DNA from: Thiocystis minor
GTDB lineage: Bacteria > Pseudomonadota > Gammaproteobacteria > Chromatiales > Chromatiaceae
Length of the DNA stretch: 34,671 nucleotides
Direction: 5' to 3'
Assembly (NCBI RefSeq): GCF_016653465.1
Contig: NZ_NHSQ01000071.1
Span: 1 to 34,671, forward strand
Below the pieces are notes generated by a model. That model saw only the letters and a list, made by a program, of their open reading frames with translations, was not told the DNA's origin and made no database searches. Of the stretch, positions 27,064 through 34,671 are shown one piece after another. Position numbers and translations under genes: made by a program. The stretch's first letter is position 1, and each line of letters begins with the position of its first letter.

Positions 27064-29307
27064 TTATACGCGCTCGCCCTGGGCGTTAGCCGACGGATTT
27101 TGATCGGGGTCGCTGTCCACCTGGCGGCGGTCCGTCAATCCGGTTGCGCCGGCCCCCCGGTGTCCCTGTCGCGCGGCGAGATCCCGGATCAGATCCGGAA
27201 TCTCTTCCACCGGGACCGCCTTGCTGAACAGAAAACCCTGTACCTCGCCGCAGCAGTTGGCGCGGAGAAAGTCCAACTGTTCGCTGGTCTCGACCCCTTC
27301 CGCGGTGACATGCAGCGACATGGTATCGGCCATGGCGATTATCGCCTGGACGATCGCGGCATTGTCCCGGTCGCGCTCGATGTTGACGATGAAGGAGCGG
27401 TCGATCTTGAGTCGATCGATCGGAAAACGCTTGAGATAGTTCAGACTCGAATAGCCGGTCCCGAAATCGTCGATGGCCAACTGCACCCCCACGGCCTTGA
27501 GACGATGGAGCATCTGAACGGATGCCTCGGCATGGTCCATGAGGAGGCTCTCGGTCAACTCCAGTTCCAGACAGTTCGGCGCAAGACCGGAGTCGGCAAG
27601 GATGCGTTCGACCTGATCGGGAAAGTCTGGCTGTTTGAACTGGTAAGCGGAGACATTGACGGCGACCCGCGCGATCAGGGTGCCCACCAATTGCCAGGCC
27701 CGCAGTTGTTCGCAAGCGTCGCGCATCACCCATTCGCCGATCGGGACGATGAGCCCCGTCTCCTCGGCGATCGGGATGAAGTTAACCGGAGACACCTCCC
27801 CAAGCTCTGGATTAATCCAGCGCAGCAGGGCCTCCAGGCCCCGCATCTCTCCGGAGCCGAGGTCGAGCAGCGGTTGGAAGTAGAGACATAGCTCGTTGTT
27901 GTCGATCGCATGGCGCAAGGCGGTCTCGGTGCGCAGACGCCGCAGCGCCGCCTCGTTAAGCGAGGAATCGAAGAACTTGAAGGTGTTCTTGCCTGCGCGC
28001 TTGGCGTGGTACATGGCCATGTCACCATTGCGCAAGAGGTCCGAACCCTGGTCGCCATCCTGGGGAAAGACCGTAATGCCGATGCTGACAGTGATCATCA
28101 CTTCGTGCCCAGCAAGCGAAAAAGGTGGCGCCAGGGCCTCGAGCAGACGCGCGGCGACCCGTGCCGCATCGCGCCCATGGCCGATCTCCGGCAGCAGTAG
28201 CGCGAACTCGTCGCCACCCAGCCGCGCCAGATTTTGATGCTCCTCGCCCTCGTAGCGCGACACCAGATCGTTGGCGCGCAGACTCGCCACCATACGTTCG
28301 GAGACCGCCTGTAGCAGCAGATCGCCGGCCTGGTGCCCCAGGGTGTCGTTGACCTGCTTGAAATTGTCCAGATCGAGAAAGAGAAGTGCGCCAGGGCGAT
28401 GGTGGTGCAAGAGTTTCAGGGTCTGCTCCAGGAATTGCAGGAACAGAGTCCGGTTCGGCAATCCAGTGAGACTGTCGAAGAAGGCCAGCCGCTGGATATG
28501 GTCCTCGGCCTCGCGAATCGTGGTGATATCCTGAACCGCCCCGTACAGCCTGGCGGGTCTGGCCGCGTCCTCGCGACGGGTTTCGACGAACTGACGCAGG
28601 TGGCGTTCACGGCCGTCCGAGTCGATGATGCCATGGCTGAGCTCGGCGGATTCCTGGGTGTACGTGAATTGCTCGAACCAGAGCGCGACCCGCCGCCTGT
28701 CGCGCGCATGCACCCGCGACAGGAGACGATCGAGAACGCCGGGGTCTCCGGCCGCGGCGCGGTCACCGATGATCTCCAGCGACTGCTCCGACCACTGGAT
28801 GGCACGCCGTTCCAAATTCCACTCCCAGTGTCCGATTCGGGCCATGCGTTGAGCCGCCGCCAGCCGGTGCTGGCTGTGGTAAAGCGCCTCGGCCGCCGCG
28901 CCGGAGCGCACCATATAGCGAATCCGGTGCGGCAGGATGCGGGCATTCAGGGGCTTGACCTCGAAGTCTGTGGCGCCGGCCTCGTAGGCCCGCTCGATCG
29001 ACTCCTCGTCATCGAGCCCGGTCATCATGAGGATCGGCAGGTGGACGCCGCCCGGCAGCGCGCGAATCCGCCGGCAGGTGGCGAAGCCGTCCAGGACCGG
29101 CATGAGGACGTCCAGCAGCACGATGTCGGGCCAGCCCTGGCTCGACGGATCGACACCTTCCAGCAACGCCAGCGCCTCCGCGCCTTGATCGGCCTCCATG
29201 ACCTCAAGACCCGCCTGTTCCAGGGCTGCGACCAGGAGGTAGCGTGAAGTGATGTCGTCATCGACGATCAGCACCCGCGGGCCGTTTTCGTGCGTTCTGG
29301 CTGTCAT
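27064..29307 (-). CDS. REC-PAS-GGDEF-EAL cyclic-di-GMP signalling protein
   Basis: This 747-residue cytoplasmic regulator has a receiver domain (Asp66 in IVLLDVLMPVLDG), a PAS-like sensor (about 150-270), a GGDEF domain with intact GGDEF at 364-368, and an EAL domain with EAL at 492-494. The EAL domain keeps DDFGTGYSSL, KIDRSF and AEGVET, so phosphodiesterase activity is likely. The GGDEF site also looks competent, but no RxxD inhibitory site precedes it. It is the output gene of the operon, 11 bases after the hybrid kinase, and should be phosphorylated through that kinase's HPt domain. Its last residues (QGERV, 743-747) and stop codon come from the terminal repeat of the adjacent IS, so the original C-terminus has been replaced beyond the EAL domain. 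Confidence 0.93.
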   Translation of the reverse strand: MTARTHENGPRVLIVDDDITSRYLLVAALEQAGLEVMEADQGAEALALLEGVDPSSQGWPDIVLLDVLMPVLDGFATCRRIRALPGGVHLPILMMTGLDDEESIERAYEAGATDFEVKPLNARILPHRIRYMVRSGAAAEALYHSQHRLAAAQRMARIGHWEWNLERRAIQWSEQSLEIIGDRAAAGDPGVLDRLLSRVHARDRRRVALWFEQFTYTQESAELSHGIIDSDGRERHLRQFVETRREDAARPARLYGAVQDITTIREAEDHIQRLAFFDSLTGLPNRTLFLQFLEQTLKLLHHHRPGALLFLDLDNFKQVNDTLGHQAGDLLLQAVSERMVASLRANDLVSRYEGEEHQNLARLGGDEFALLLPEIGHGRDAARVAARLLEALAPPFSLAGHEVMITVSIGITVFPQDGDQGSDLLRNGDMAMYHAKRAGKNTFKFFDSSLNEAALRRLRTETALRHAIDNNELCLYFQPLLDLGSGEMRGLEALLRWINPELGEVSPVNFIPIAEETGLIVPIGEWVMRDACEQLRAWQLVGTLIARVAVNVSAYQFKQPDFPDQVERILADSGLAPNCLELELTESLLMDHAEASVQMLHRLKAVGVQLAIDDFGTGYSSLNYLKRFPIDRLKIDRSFIVNIERDRDNAAIVQAIIAMADTMSLHVTAEGVETSEQLDFLRANCCGEVQGFLFSKAVPVEEIPDLIRDLAARQGHRGAGATGLTDRRQVDSDPDQNPSANAQGERV

Positions 29308-29318
29308 GGGGGCTCTTA

Positions 29319-31724
29319 TTATCGTGATTTGGCCAGTCGCCCAAGTTCAGCGACCAGCCGCGTGAACTCGCGATCGGTCTCGAGGAGGGCGGCGCGACCC
29401 GCCTCCAGTTGGCCGTCGCGGGCCAGGATCTCAAGCCTCGCGCACAAGCTTGAGAAGGTCCGCGCGCCCAGGTTCAGGCTGCTGGACTTGAGCGTGTGGG
29501 CGGCCAGACGCGCCGAGCCCGCGTCGCCCGTCGTCAAGCCGTTTCTCAGATGATCCATGAGGGGGGGCGCGGAATCCAGATAAAGCGCGATGACCTTCGG
29601 CAGTGGATCCGGGCGGCCCGGCCGCCCGAGCGCTCGGATGCCGTCGAGCGTGGCGGCGTCCAGCGTCGCCTCCCCGGCGGCCCCGTCCTCGCCCGGCGCT
29701 GGCTCCATCGGTGGATGTTCGCTCCGGAGCTGTCCCGGCGCGAGCCAGTGCGTGATTTTCTCGCGCAGTTGGCTTTGCTTGAACGGCTTGCTGAGATAGT
29801 CATCCATCCCTGCCTCATGGCACCAGGTTTGCACGTCCTTCCGCACGTCGGCGGTCAGCGCGATGATGGGGATGGGCGTCACGTCCGGGCGCTTTGTCTC
29901 CAGCCGGCGGATCGCGCGGGCGGCACTGAAGCCATCCATCACCGGCATGTGGCAGTCCATCAGAATCAGATCGACGCCGCCATTCGCGAAGGTCCGCACC
30001 GCCTCCTCGCCGTTGTTGGCGACCCTGACCTCCAGACCCAGCTCCACCAGCAGCAGCGAGGCCATCTCCTGGTTCACGGGGTTGTCTTCGACGAGAAGGA
30101 TGCACCCACCAAGAACCTGCTCGGAGTCTGGCATCGCCGTCGCGATCCCAGCCTCGCCTGGCTGTCCCTGATGCCGGCGCGCCTTCCGGCAGGACGGCAT
30201 GGTCGCGGGCGCGAGTCGCGCCCGCAGCGTGAAGCGTGCCCCCTGGCCCGGCTGGCTGTCCACCTGGATGTCGCCATCCATTAAACGCGCGAGTTGCAGG
30301 CAGATGGCCAAGCCAAGTCCGGTACCGCCGTAGTCGCGGGTGGTGGAGCCATCGCCCTGCGAGAATGGATCGAAGATGCTCTGCCACAGGGCCGGGTCGA
30401 TGCCCGGTCCGGTATCCCGCACCTGGATCCGGGCGTCCAGCGCGTCCTCGGCTGTCTGGGTCAGGCGCACCTGGATGCCGATCTCGCCCTGCTCGGTGAA
30501 CTTGATCGCGTTGCCGACAAGATTGATCAGGATCTGACGCAGCCGGGCCGCATCGCCATGAAGCTGGCCTGGAAGATCGTCCGGAAGGTCCGCCCGCAGC
30601 AGCAGCCCCTTGGTGCTGGCTGCTTCGGCGAAGAGATCGATGATGTCCTCGATCAGTTCGTGCGGATCGAAATCGTGCGGATCCAGGGCCATCTTGCCAG
30701 CCTCAATCTTGGAGAAGTCGAGGATGTCGTTGATGATCGAGAGCAGTGCCTTGCCCGAGCGCTGGATCGTCTCGGCGAAGCGCCGCTGCCGATCCGTTAG
30801 CCCGCTCTTGAGCAGGAGTTCGGCCATGCCAAGGACGCCGTTCATGGGGGTGCGGATCTCGTGGCTCATGGTGGCCAGGAATTCGCTTTTGGCCCGGCTT
30901 GCCGCCTCCGCGCGATCGCGCGCCTCGCCGAGCGCCGCCACCGTGCGTTCGAGTTCCTGGGTACGGTCGGCGACCTGACGTTCCAGATCGTCGTTGTAGC
31001 TTTCCAGCGCGCTATCGCGCTGCTGGATCTGATCCAGCATCTCATTGAAGCCGCGCATCAGCGCGCCGAGTTCGTCGCCCCGGTCGGTCTCGACCCGGAT
31101 ACCGTAGTTCTTCTCTCGCGCCAGGAGATCCATGGCCGACGTGAGCGACATGATGGGTCGCGAGACGACCCGCTGGAGCGCCTGCGCCAGGATCATGGCC
31201 GTGATCACGGCGATCCCGAAGATTGTCAAACTCACCCAGAGAGAGCGGTTCAGCGCGGCTCGCACGCGCCCCAGTCCCTCAAGGAGATGGACATGGCCAA
31301 TCGTCTCGTGATCCACTTTCATGGCCCGAATGACATGCATCCGACCATCCGTGATGGCGACGCCGTTGGTGGCCAGGTCGAGCGGGAGCGGCTCGGCGTT
31401 GGCGGCGCCGTCCGGGTAGGCCGCGAAGAGCCGGCCTTGGGTGTCGTGGACATAGGCCCCCACCAGATCCGGTCGATCCGCGAGCGCGGCCAGGGTCTGT
31501 CGCGCCGAATCCGCGTCGTTGAAGGCCAGGGCCGAGGCGACGTTGTAAGCCAGCATGTCCGCCAGGGCCTGGAGCTCGCTGAGCGCGGTGCGTTCTAGAT
31601 TCTGCCGCTCGGTGAGCACATGGATCAGGCTCGACAGCCCCAGCACGATGGTGGCGACCATCAGTATCATGAGCATGAGCTTGTAACGGATGGAAAGCTC
31701 TCTGAGCCAAGGCATGGGCTTCAT
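29319..31724 (-). CDS. Hybrid sensor histidine kinase (periplasmic CHASE8-like, HAMP, HisKA, REC, HPt)
   Basis: The 801 residues begin with a membrane helix (about 13-35). A periplasmic domain of about 115 residues ([25 protein letters not shown]8-like), a second helix (about 165-188) and a HAMP domain follow. A coiled coil leads to HisKA with His288 ([18 protein letters not shown]), then an ATPase domain ([34 protein letters not shown]). The receiver has Asp590 ([13 protein letters not shown]), and a C-terminal HPt has His743 ([13 protein letters not shown]). A full internal phosphorelay is therefore present. Its ATG overlaps the stop of the YfiR-like gene (TAATG). The CHASE8-like domain resembles that of YfiN, whose activity is held down by periplasmic YfiR. 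A similar contact here is an inference. Confidence 0.93.
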   Translation of the reverse strand: MKPMPWLRELSIRYKLMLMILMVATIVLGLSSLIHVLTERQNLERTALSELQALADMLAYNVASALAFNDADSARQTLAALADRPDLVGAYVHDTQGRLFAAYPDGAANAEPLPLDLATNGVAITDGRMHVIRAMKVDHETIGHVHLLEGLGRVRAALNRSLWVSLTIFGIAVITAMILAQALQRVVSRPIMSLTSAMDLLAREKNYGIRVETDRGDELGALMRGFNEMLDQIQQRDSALESYNDDLERQVADRTQELERTVAALGEARDRAEAASRAKSEFLATMSHEIRTPMNGVLGMAELLLKSGLTDRQRRFAETIQRSGKALLSIINDILDFSKIEAGKMALDPHDFDPHELIEDIIDLFAEAASTKGLLLRADLPDDLPGQLHGDAARLRQILINLVGNAIKFTEQGEIGIQVRLTQTAEDALDARIQVRDTGPGIDPALWQSIFDPFSQGDGSTTRDYGGTGLGLAICLQLARLMDGDIQVDSQPGQGARFTLRARLAPATMPSCRKARRHQGQPGEAGIATAMPDSEQVLGGCILLVEDNPVNQEMASLLLVELGLEVRVANNGEEAVRTFANGGVDLILMDCHMPVMDGFSAARAIRRLETKRPDVTPIPIIALTADVRKDVQTWCHEAGMDDYLSKPFKQSQLREKITHWLAPGQLRSEHPPMEPAPGEDGAAGEATLDAATLDGIRALGRPGRPDPLPKVIALYLDSAPPLMDHLRNGLTTGDAGSARLAAHTLKSSSLNLGARTFSSLCARLEILARDGQLEAGRAALLETDREFTRLVAELGRLAKSR

Positions 31725-32287
31725 TACCGCACCACCTGCGTCGCCAGTTTCAGCACCTGGGAGCTGATGCTCAGGCCAGCCGCCTCGGCGCTCTGGCGAT
31801 TGATCTCGAAGCGCAATCGGCTATCCACCATCACCAGGCCGATCATGCCGCCCGCCGAGACGAACCCCGGAATATCGCTGACCGTCAGGGCTGGCTGGTT
31901 GGCCAGCGCGCGCAGCAAGGGCGACAAATAGGGTCGCTCGGAATCGCTGACATAGACGATCTGGCAGTCGTTTAATGCATCACCGCGCGCGTGCCGTTCG
32001 ACGCGGATCCGATGTCCCTGCGCGAATTTGCCGTCGAGCGCTCCGATCGCCTCGCCCGCCGATCCCGATCGGCCGTAGACGCAGAGCACTAGCGCCTTGG
32101 AAGAGTCCGACAGCGCGGCCGCTGGCCAATGGACGAACTTGCTGAAATTGTAGAGATAGGCCGCCGAAAGCTCGGCCTCTTCCACCTGCGCGAGGGCGGG
32201 CGCCAAGGTCGCGAGCCAGGCGAGCAGGAGACCTGCGACGACCCCGACACGCCCTCGGAACCTGTCTACTCGAGTCTTTGGAGACAT
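31724..32287 (-). CDS. YfiR family periplasmic protein (DUF4154)
   Basis: This 187-residue protein has a signal peptide ending near APALAQ (residues 10-34). The family pattern is clear: [20 protein letters not shown] near the mature N-terminus, then [18 protein letters not shown] and [13 protein letters not shown] at the end. In Pseudomonas YfiR is a periplasmic inhibitor of the diguanylate cyclase YfiN, relieved by envelope signals and redox state. Two Cys residues (LVLCVYG and NDCQIVYV) could form a disulfide. It is located between the TonB receptor and the hybrid kinase, 11 bases after the former and overlapping the latter, and probably relays an outer-membrane or periplasmic signal to the kinase. 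Confidence 0.9.
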   Translation of the reverse strand: MSPKTRVDRFRGRVGVVAGLLLAWLATLAPALAQVEEAELSAAYLYNFSKFVHWPAAALSDSSKALVLCVYGRSGSAGEAIGALDGKFAQGHRIRVERHARGDALNDCQIVYVSDSERPYLSPLLRALANQPALTVSDIPGFVSAGGMIGLVMVDSRLRFEINRQSAEAAGLSISSQVLKLATQVVR

Positions 32288-32298
32288 CCCGTCCGATC

Positions 32299-34347
32299 CT
32301 AGAAAGCCAGGCGGATGGTGCCGTAGAGGCCGCGCTGAACCTCTAGTGGAATGTTCCCATAGGCGTCGGAATAGCCCTCCTGATGCGATGGGCTCAGGAG
32401 GTTCTGGCCGACGATGGCCAGCTCAAGTCCGGCGCGCGGGCGCCACGCTAGACGCAGGTCGAGTGTCCAGTAGGCGGGGATGAGCTGGTCGCTGTAGCGG
32501 CTGACGTCGAAGGCAGGGTAGGTTTGGTCGACGTAGCGGACCCAGAGGTCGAGGTCGATGTCCGGGCGCGGATTCATCAGCGAGCGAAACGAAATCTGCT
32601 GGCGCGGATCGGTGCGGGCCTGGGTGTCGTTGCTGGTATCCAGGGTTTCGGCACTCGCCTTTAGATCCAGGTCCAGATAGCTGTAGGCCAGAACCAGTCG
32701 CCACCAGTCGCGCGCCTGGAAGTCGGCCGATACCTCCAGTCCGTAGCCATGACCGCTCGCCTCGTTGTCAAAGGGCATCTCGAGATCCAGATAGCCGTCC
32801 GCGAGGGAAAGCTCTAATTCGCTGATCGTGCCGGAGGTTCGCAGTTGATCGTAGTCGTTGTAGAAGAGGGCGACGTCCAGACTCAGCCGCTTCATGGGCG
32901 CGGTGCGCAGGCCCAGCTCATAGGCGATCAACGACTCGGATTTGTATCCGGTATCGCCAACCGAGCTAACCAGGATCGGCAAGGAGTCGGGCGCCCCGGC
33001 CGCTTCGACCCTCGTGGTGACGCTGGCGCTCAGCTCTGCCCGCGAAGGTGTGCGCACCGCGCGCGAGACCGCACCCCAGAGCGAACTCTGCTCGGATGCC
33101 TTCCACAAGAGCCGCAGGTTCGGCTGGACCTCAAGACCCGTGTACTCGTTGTGCTCGACCTTGGAGCCCAGGGTCAGGCGCAGTCGCTCGGATACCAGTT
33201 CGATCTCGTCCTGGAGGAAGCCGCTCCAGAGATTGCGATTCTCCCGGCTCGGCGTGAGACCGGCCAGATCCGTGCTGTGGAAGCGGTCGTCGATGCCTCG
33301 GTAACCTAGACCCCAGACGATGTCTTGCCGTTCTCCGGCCTTGGCGCGCTGCTGAAAATCCAGGTCGATGATGTCGTGACGCTGTCCGACATAACCTTCG
33401 TTGCGATCGGAATGGTCGTAGTAGAACTGGAAGGAGGCATTGGAGCTGACCGAGAGCGCCCGCTCCCAGCGCCCGAGCAGATTCCAGCCTTCGGCGGTCA
33501 TCCGGTCATCGACCGACTCGGTATAGGTCGGCGCGGCCAGCGGATCGGGAATCTCCAGTTGTTGGCGCAGACGGCTATGGTAGAGATCGCCCTTGAAGGT
33601 GACGCGATCACCCGAGGCGAAGACCGAATCGACCCGGAAGCCGCCCTGTCCCAGATCCCAGTCGTCGCCTCCATCCTCGCCCAGAGTCGTGATCAGGGCG
33701 TCACGTTCGTTGTACTTGGCATAGAACCTGGCATAGGTGTCAGGAGCCAGCTTGCCGCCATAGCGCAAGGCGCCGATTGCCCGTTCCTCGCTGCCGACAC
33801 CGACCTCTGCCAGCCCGCCCTGGGTCTCGGCCGCCGACTTGGTGATAATGTTGATCACCCCATTCACGGCGTTGGCTCCCCAGAGGGTGGCCCCCGGACC
33901 GCGAATCACCTCGATCCGCTCGACGTCGGCGAGCATCGCGTCCTGGTTCTCCCAGTAGACGCCCGAGAAGCTTGGGGTGTAAATGGTGCGCCCGTCGATC
34001 AGCACCAGCAGCTTGTTGGCGAAGCGTCCGCTGAAGCCGCGCGCCGAGATGGCCCATTTGTTGGCGTCGAGACGCTTGACCTGCAGGCCGGGCACCATCC
34101 GCAACGCATCGGGAATGGAGGTGGCGCCACTGCGGCGGATATCCTCGTTGCTGACCACGAACACCGCTGCCGCCGCGTCGCTCAAGCTCTGGGTCTTCTT
34201 GCCTACCGAGGTCACCTTGACGTCGAGCAGTTCCTCGATACTAAGCTCGGTGAGATCCCCATCGCCCCTGGCCGCCGTTACCCCCGCGAGGAGCAGGATG
34301 ATGCCTATCAGGGTTGCCGCTGGATCCGGCTGGAAACGGGCGCGCAT
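32299..34347 (-). CDS. TonB-dependent outer-membrane receptor
   Basis: The 682 residues comprise a signal peptide (about 1-29), a short N-terminal segment (DLTELSIEELLDVKVTSVGK), a plug domain and a 22-strand barrel ending in aromatic Phe (YGTIRLAF). Plug motifs include SGATSIPDALRMVPGLQV, ISARGFSGRFANKLLVLIDG and RIEVIRGPGATLWGANAVNG. The start ATG at 34347 has GGAG seven bases upstream. The ligand cannot be inferred. Receptors of this ELSIEELL type are often found in front of YfiR-like and kinase genes instead of transport genes, which points to a sensing role. This is the first gene of the four-gene operon. No iron box was recognised upstream. Confidence 0.92.
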   Translation of the reverse strand: MRARFQPDPAATLIGIILLLAGVTAARGDGDLTELSIEELLDVKVTSVGKKTQSLSDAAAAVFVVSNEDIRRSGATSIPDALRMVPGLQVKRLDANKWAISARGFSGRFANKLLVLIDGRTIYTPSFSGVYWENQDAMLADVERIEVIRGPGATLWGANAVNGVINIITKSAAETQGGLAEVGVGSEERAIGALRYGGKLAPDTYARFYAKYNERDALITTLGEDGGDDWDLGQGGFRVDSVFASGDRVTFKGDLYHSRLRQQLEIPDPLAAPTYTESVDDRMTAEGWNLLGRWERALSVSSNASFQFYYDHSDRNEGYVGQRHDIIDLDFQQRAKAGERQDIVWGLGYRGIDDRFHSTDLAGLTPSRENRNLWSGFLQDEIELVSERLRLTLGSKVEHNEYTGLEVQPNLRLLWKASEQSSLWGAVSRAVRTPSRAELSASVTTRVEAAGAPDSLPILVSSVGDTGYKSESLIAYELGLRTAPMKRLSLDVALFYNDYDQLRTSGTISELELSLADGYLDLEMPFDNEASGHGYGLEVSADFQARDWWRLVLAYSYLDLDLKASAETLDTSNDTQARTDPRQQISFRSLMNPRPDIDLDLWVRYVDQTYPAFDVSRYSDQLIPAYWTLDLRLAWRPRAGLELAIVGQNLLSPSHQEGYSDAYGNIPLEVQRGLYGTIRLAF

Positions 34348-34530
34348 GTCGTGACTCCATCGCTCGCCTCCCTGGCCTCAGGAATCCAAGGCGGCAATGG
34401 CCGAGCGCAAAAACGAACCCGCGAAAGGTTGTGGATGGTTGCCGTCGATCCTCGTGATGTGTTCCATAGCACCTGGAGGATCCACCATTCCAGAATACCA
34501 TAGCGTAAATGCGTGTAGAGCTTCATTAAC

Positions 34531-34671
34531 CAGGGCGAGCGCGCTTAAACATTCCGTTTTTCGGGTAGTTGACGGATGATCGCGAGAAACGACTATCGGA
34601 GTTTCTCATGTCAGCCAGCCTTCTTGAGCATTTTGCGTCCCTGGAAGATCCCCGGATCGAACGTAACAAGC
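34531..34671 (+). mobile_element. Left end of a second ISAs1-family copy
   Basis: The sequence from CAGGGCGAGCGCGCTTAAA onwards repeats 25863-26003 with roughly 14 differences in 141 bases, so the two copies are related but not identical. It has the same orientation as the first copy and runs off the window. Confidence 0.88.
34608..34671 (+). CDS. ISAs1-family transposase, N-terminal fragment
   Basis: The first 21 codons are visible (MSASLLEHFASLEDPRIERN plus one), matching the start of the transposase at 25940 except for a few residues. GGAG lies upstream. The rest lies beyond the window, so intactness is unknown. Confidence 0.85.
   Translation, partial: MSASLLEHFASLEDPRIERNK

Larger units (their letters stand above)
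25863..27081 (+). mobile_element. ISAs1-family insertion sequence, 1219 bp
   Basis: The element is bounded by inverted repeats, CAGGGCGAGCGCGCTTAAA at 25863-25881 and the reverse complement of CAGGGCGAGCGCGTATAAA at 27063-27081 (17 of 19 identical). It carries one transposase gene, now frameshifted. The flanks (TGGAAGGCT left, GGCGTTAGC right) show no target duplication, so it either inserted long ago or took part in a rearrangement. A second copy of its left end lies at 34531. Confidence 0.9.

Noticed and set aside
25863-27081. Target-site duplication around the first ISAs1 copy
   Set aside because: The 8-10 bases on each side (TGGAAGGCT and GGCGTTAGC) do not match.
34348-34530. Possible small gene between the TonB receptor start and the second IS
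   Set aside because: The frames there have no credible start or pattern. The stretch is best read as the operon's upstream region, with an imperfect palindrome near 34473-34486 too weak to call.

Overview
The window is high-GC DNA from a gammaproteobacterium. The core genes and their order (hemF; rpmB-rpmG; radC divergent from coaBC-dut; argB) fit that class. The mix of RND metal efflux, toxin-antitoxin modules, a collagen-like Lcl protein and c-di-GMP signalling would suit a purple sulfur bacterium (Chromatiaceae) or a relative. That family assignment is an inference from gene style, not from a marker gene.

Layout. 1-127: right end of an IS66-family element. 224-5545: housekeeping and metabolic genes: hemF (-), a penicillin-acylase-family Ntn hydrolase (+), a fatty acid desaturase (+) behind an 18-bp palindrome, then rpmG and rpmB (-). 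5673-10792 (-): a copper/silver efflux operon of a small Cys-rich exported protein, a CusB-like lipoprotein adaptor and a CusA-like RND pump. The three metal-binding methionines of CusA are kept, but no outer-membrane channel gene is present. 10896-15732 (+): a defence-like stretch with a single-chain type IIG-like restriction-methylase, two overlapping small unknown genes, a BrnT/BrnA toxin-antitoxin pair, and a 60-bp direct repeat bracketing BrnTA. 15884-16702: a short solitary flagellin. 16831-19218: radC (-), then coaBC and dut (+). 19226-19948: a degenerate TumE-like toxin-antitoxin pair between 16-bp direct repeats, then a 13-bp-stem hairpin. 20002-21612 (-): a secreted collagen-like protein with 73 Gly-X-Y triplets and a DUF1566 C-terminus. 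21789-23883 (+): a histidine kinase and FixJ-type regulator. 23920-25850 (+): argB and a SAM methyltransferase. 25863-27081: an ISAs1-family element whose transposase is frameshifted by a 7-bp repeat expansion. 27064-34347 (-): a four-gene operon of TonB-dependent receptor, YfiR-like periplasmic protein, CHASE8-like/HAMP hybrid kinase with REC and HPt, and a REC-PAS-GGDEF-EAL protein. 34531-34671: left end of a second, about 90% identical ISAs1 copy in the same orientation.

How the parts fit. The four-gene operon looks like a self-contained outer-membrane-to-c-di-GMP signalling line. Its last gene ends inside the terminal repeat of the first ISAs1 copy, which supplies its last five codons and stop. 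The region between dut and argB is accessory cargo between core genes. No tRNA, rRNA or CRISPR array was seen, and no gene-free stretch exceeds 300 bases.
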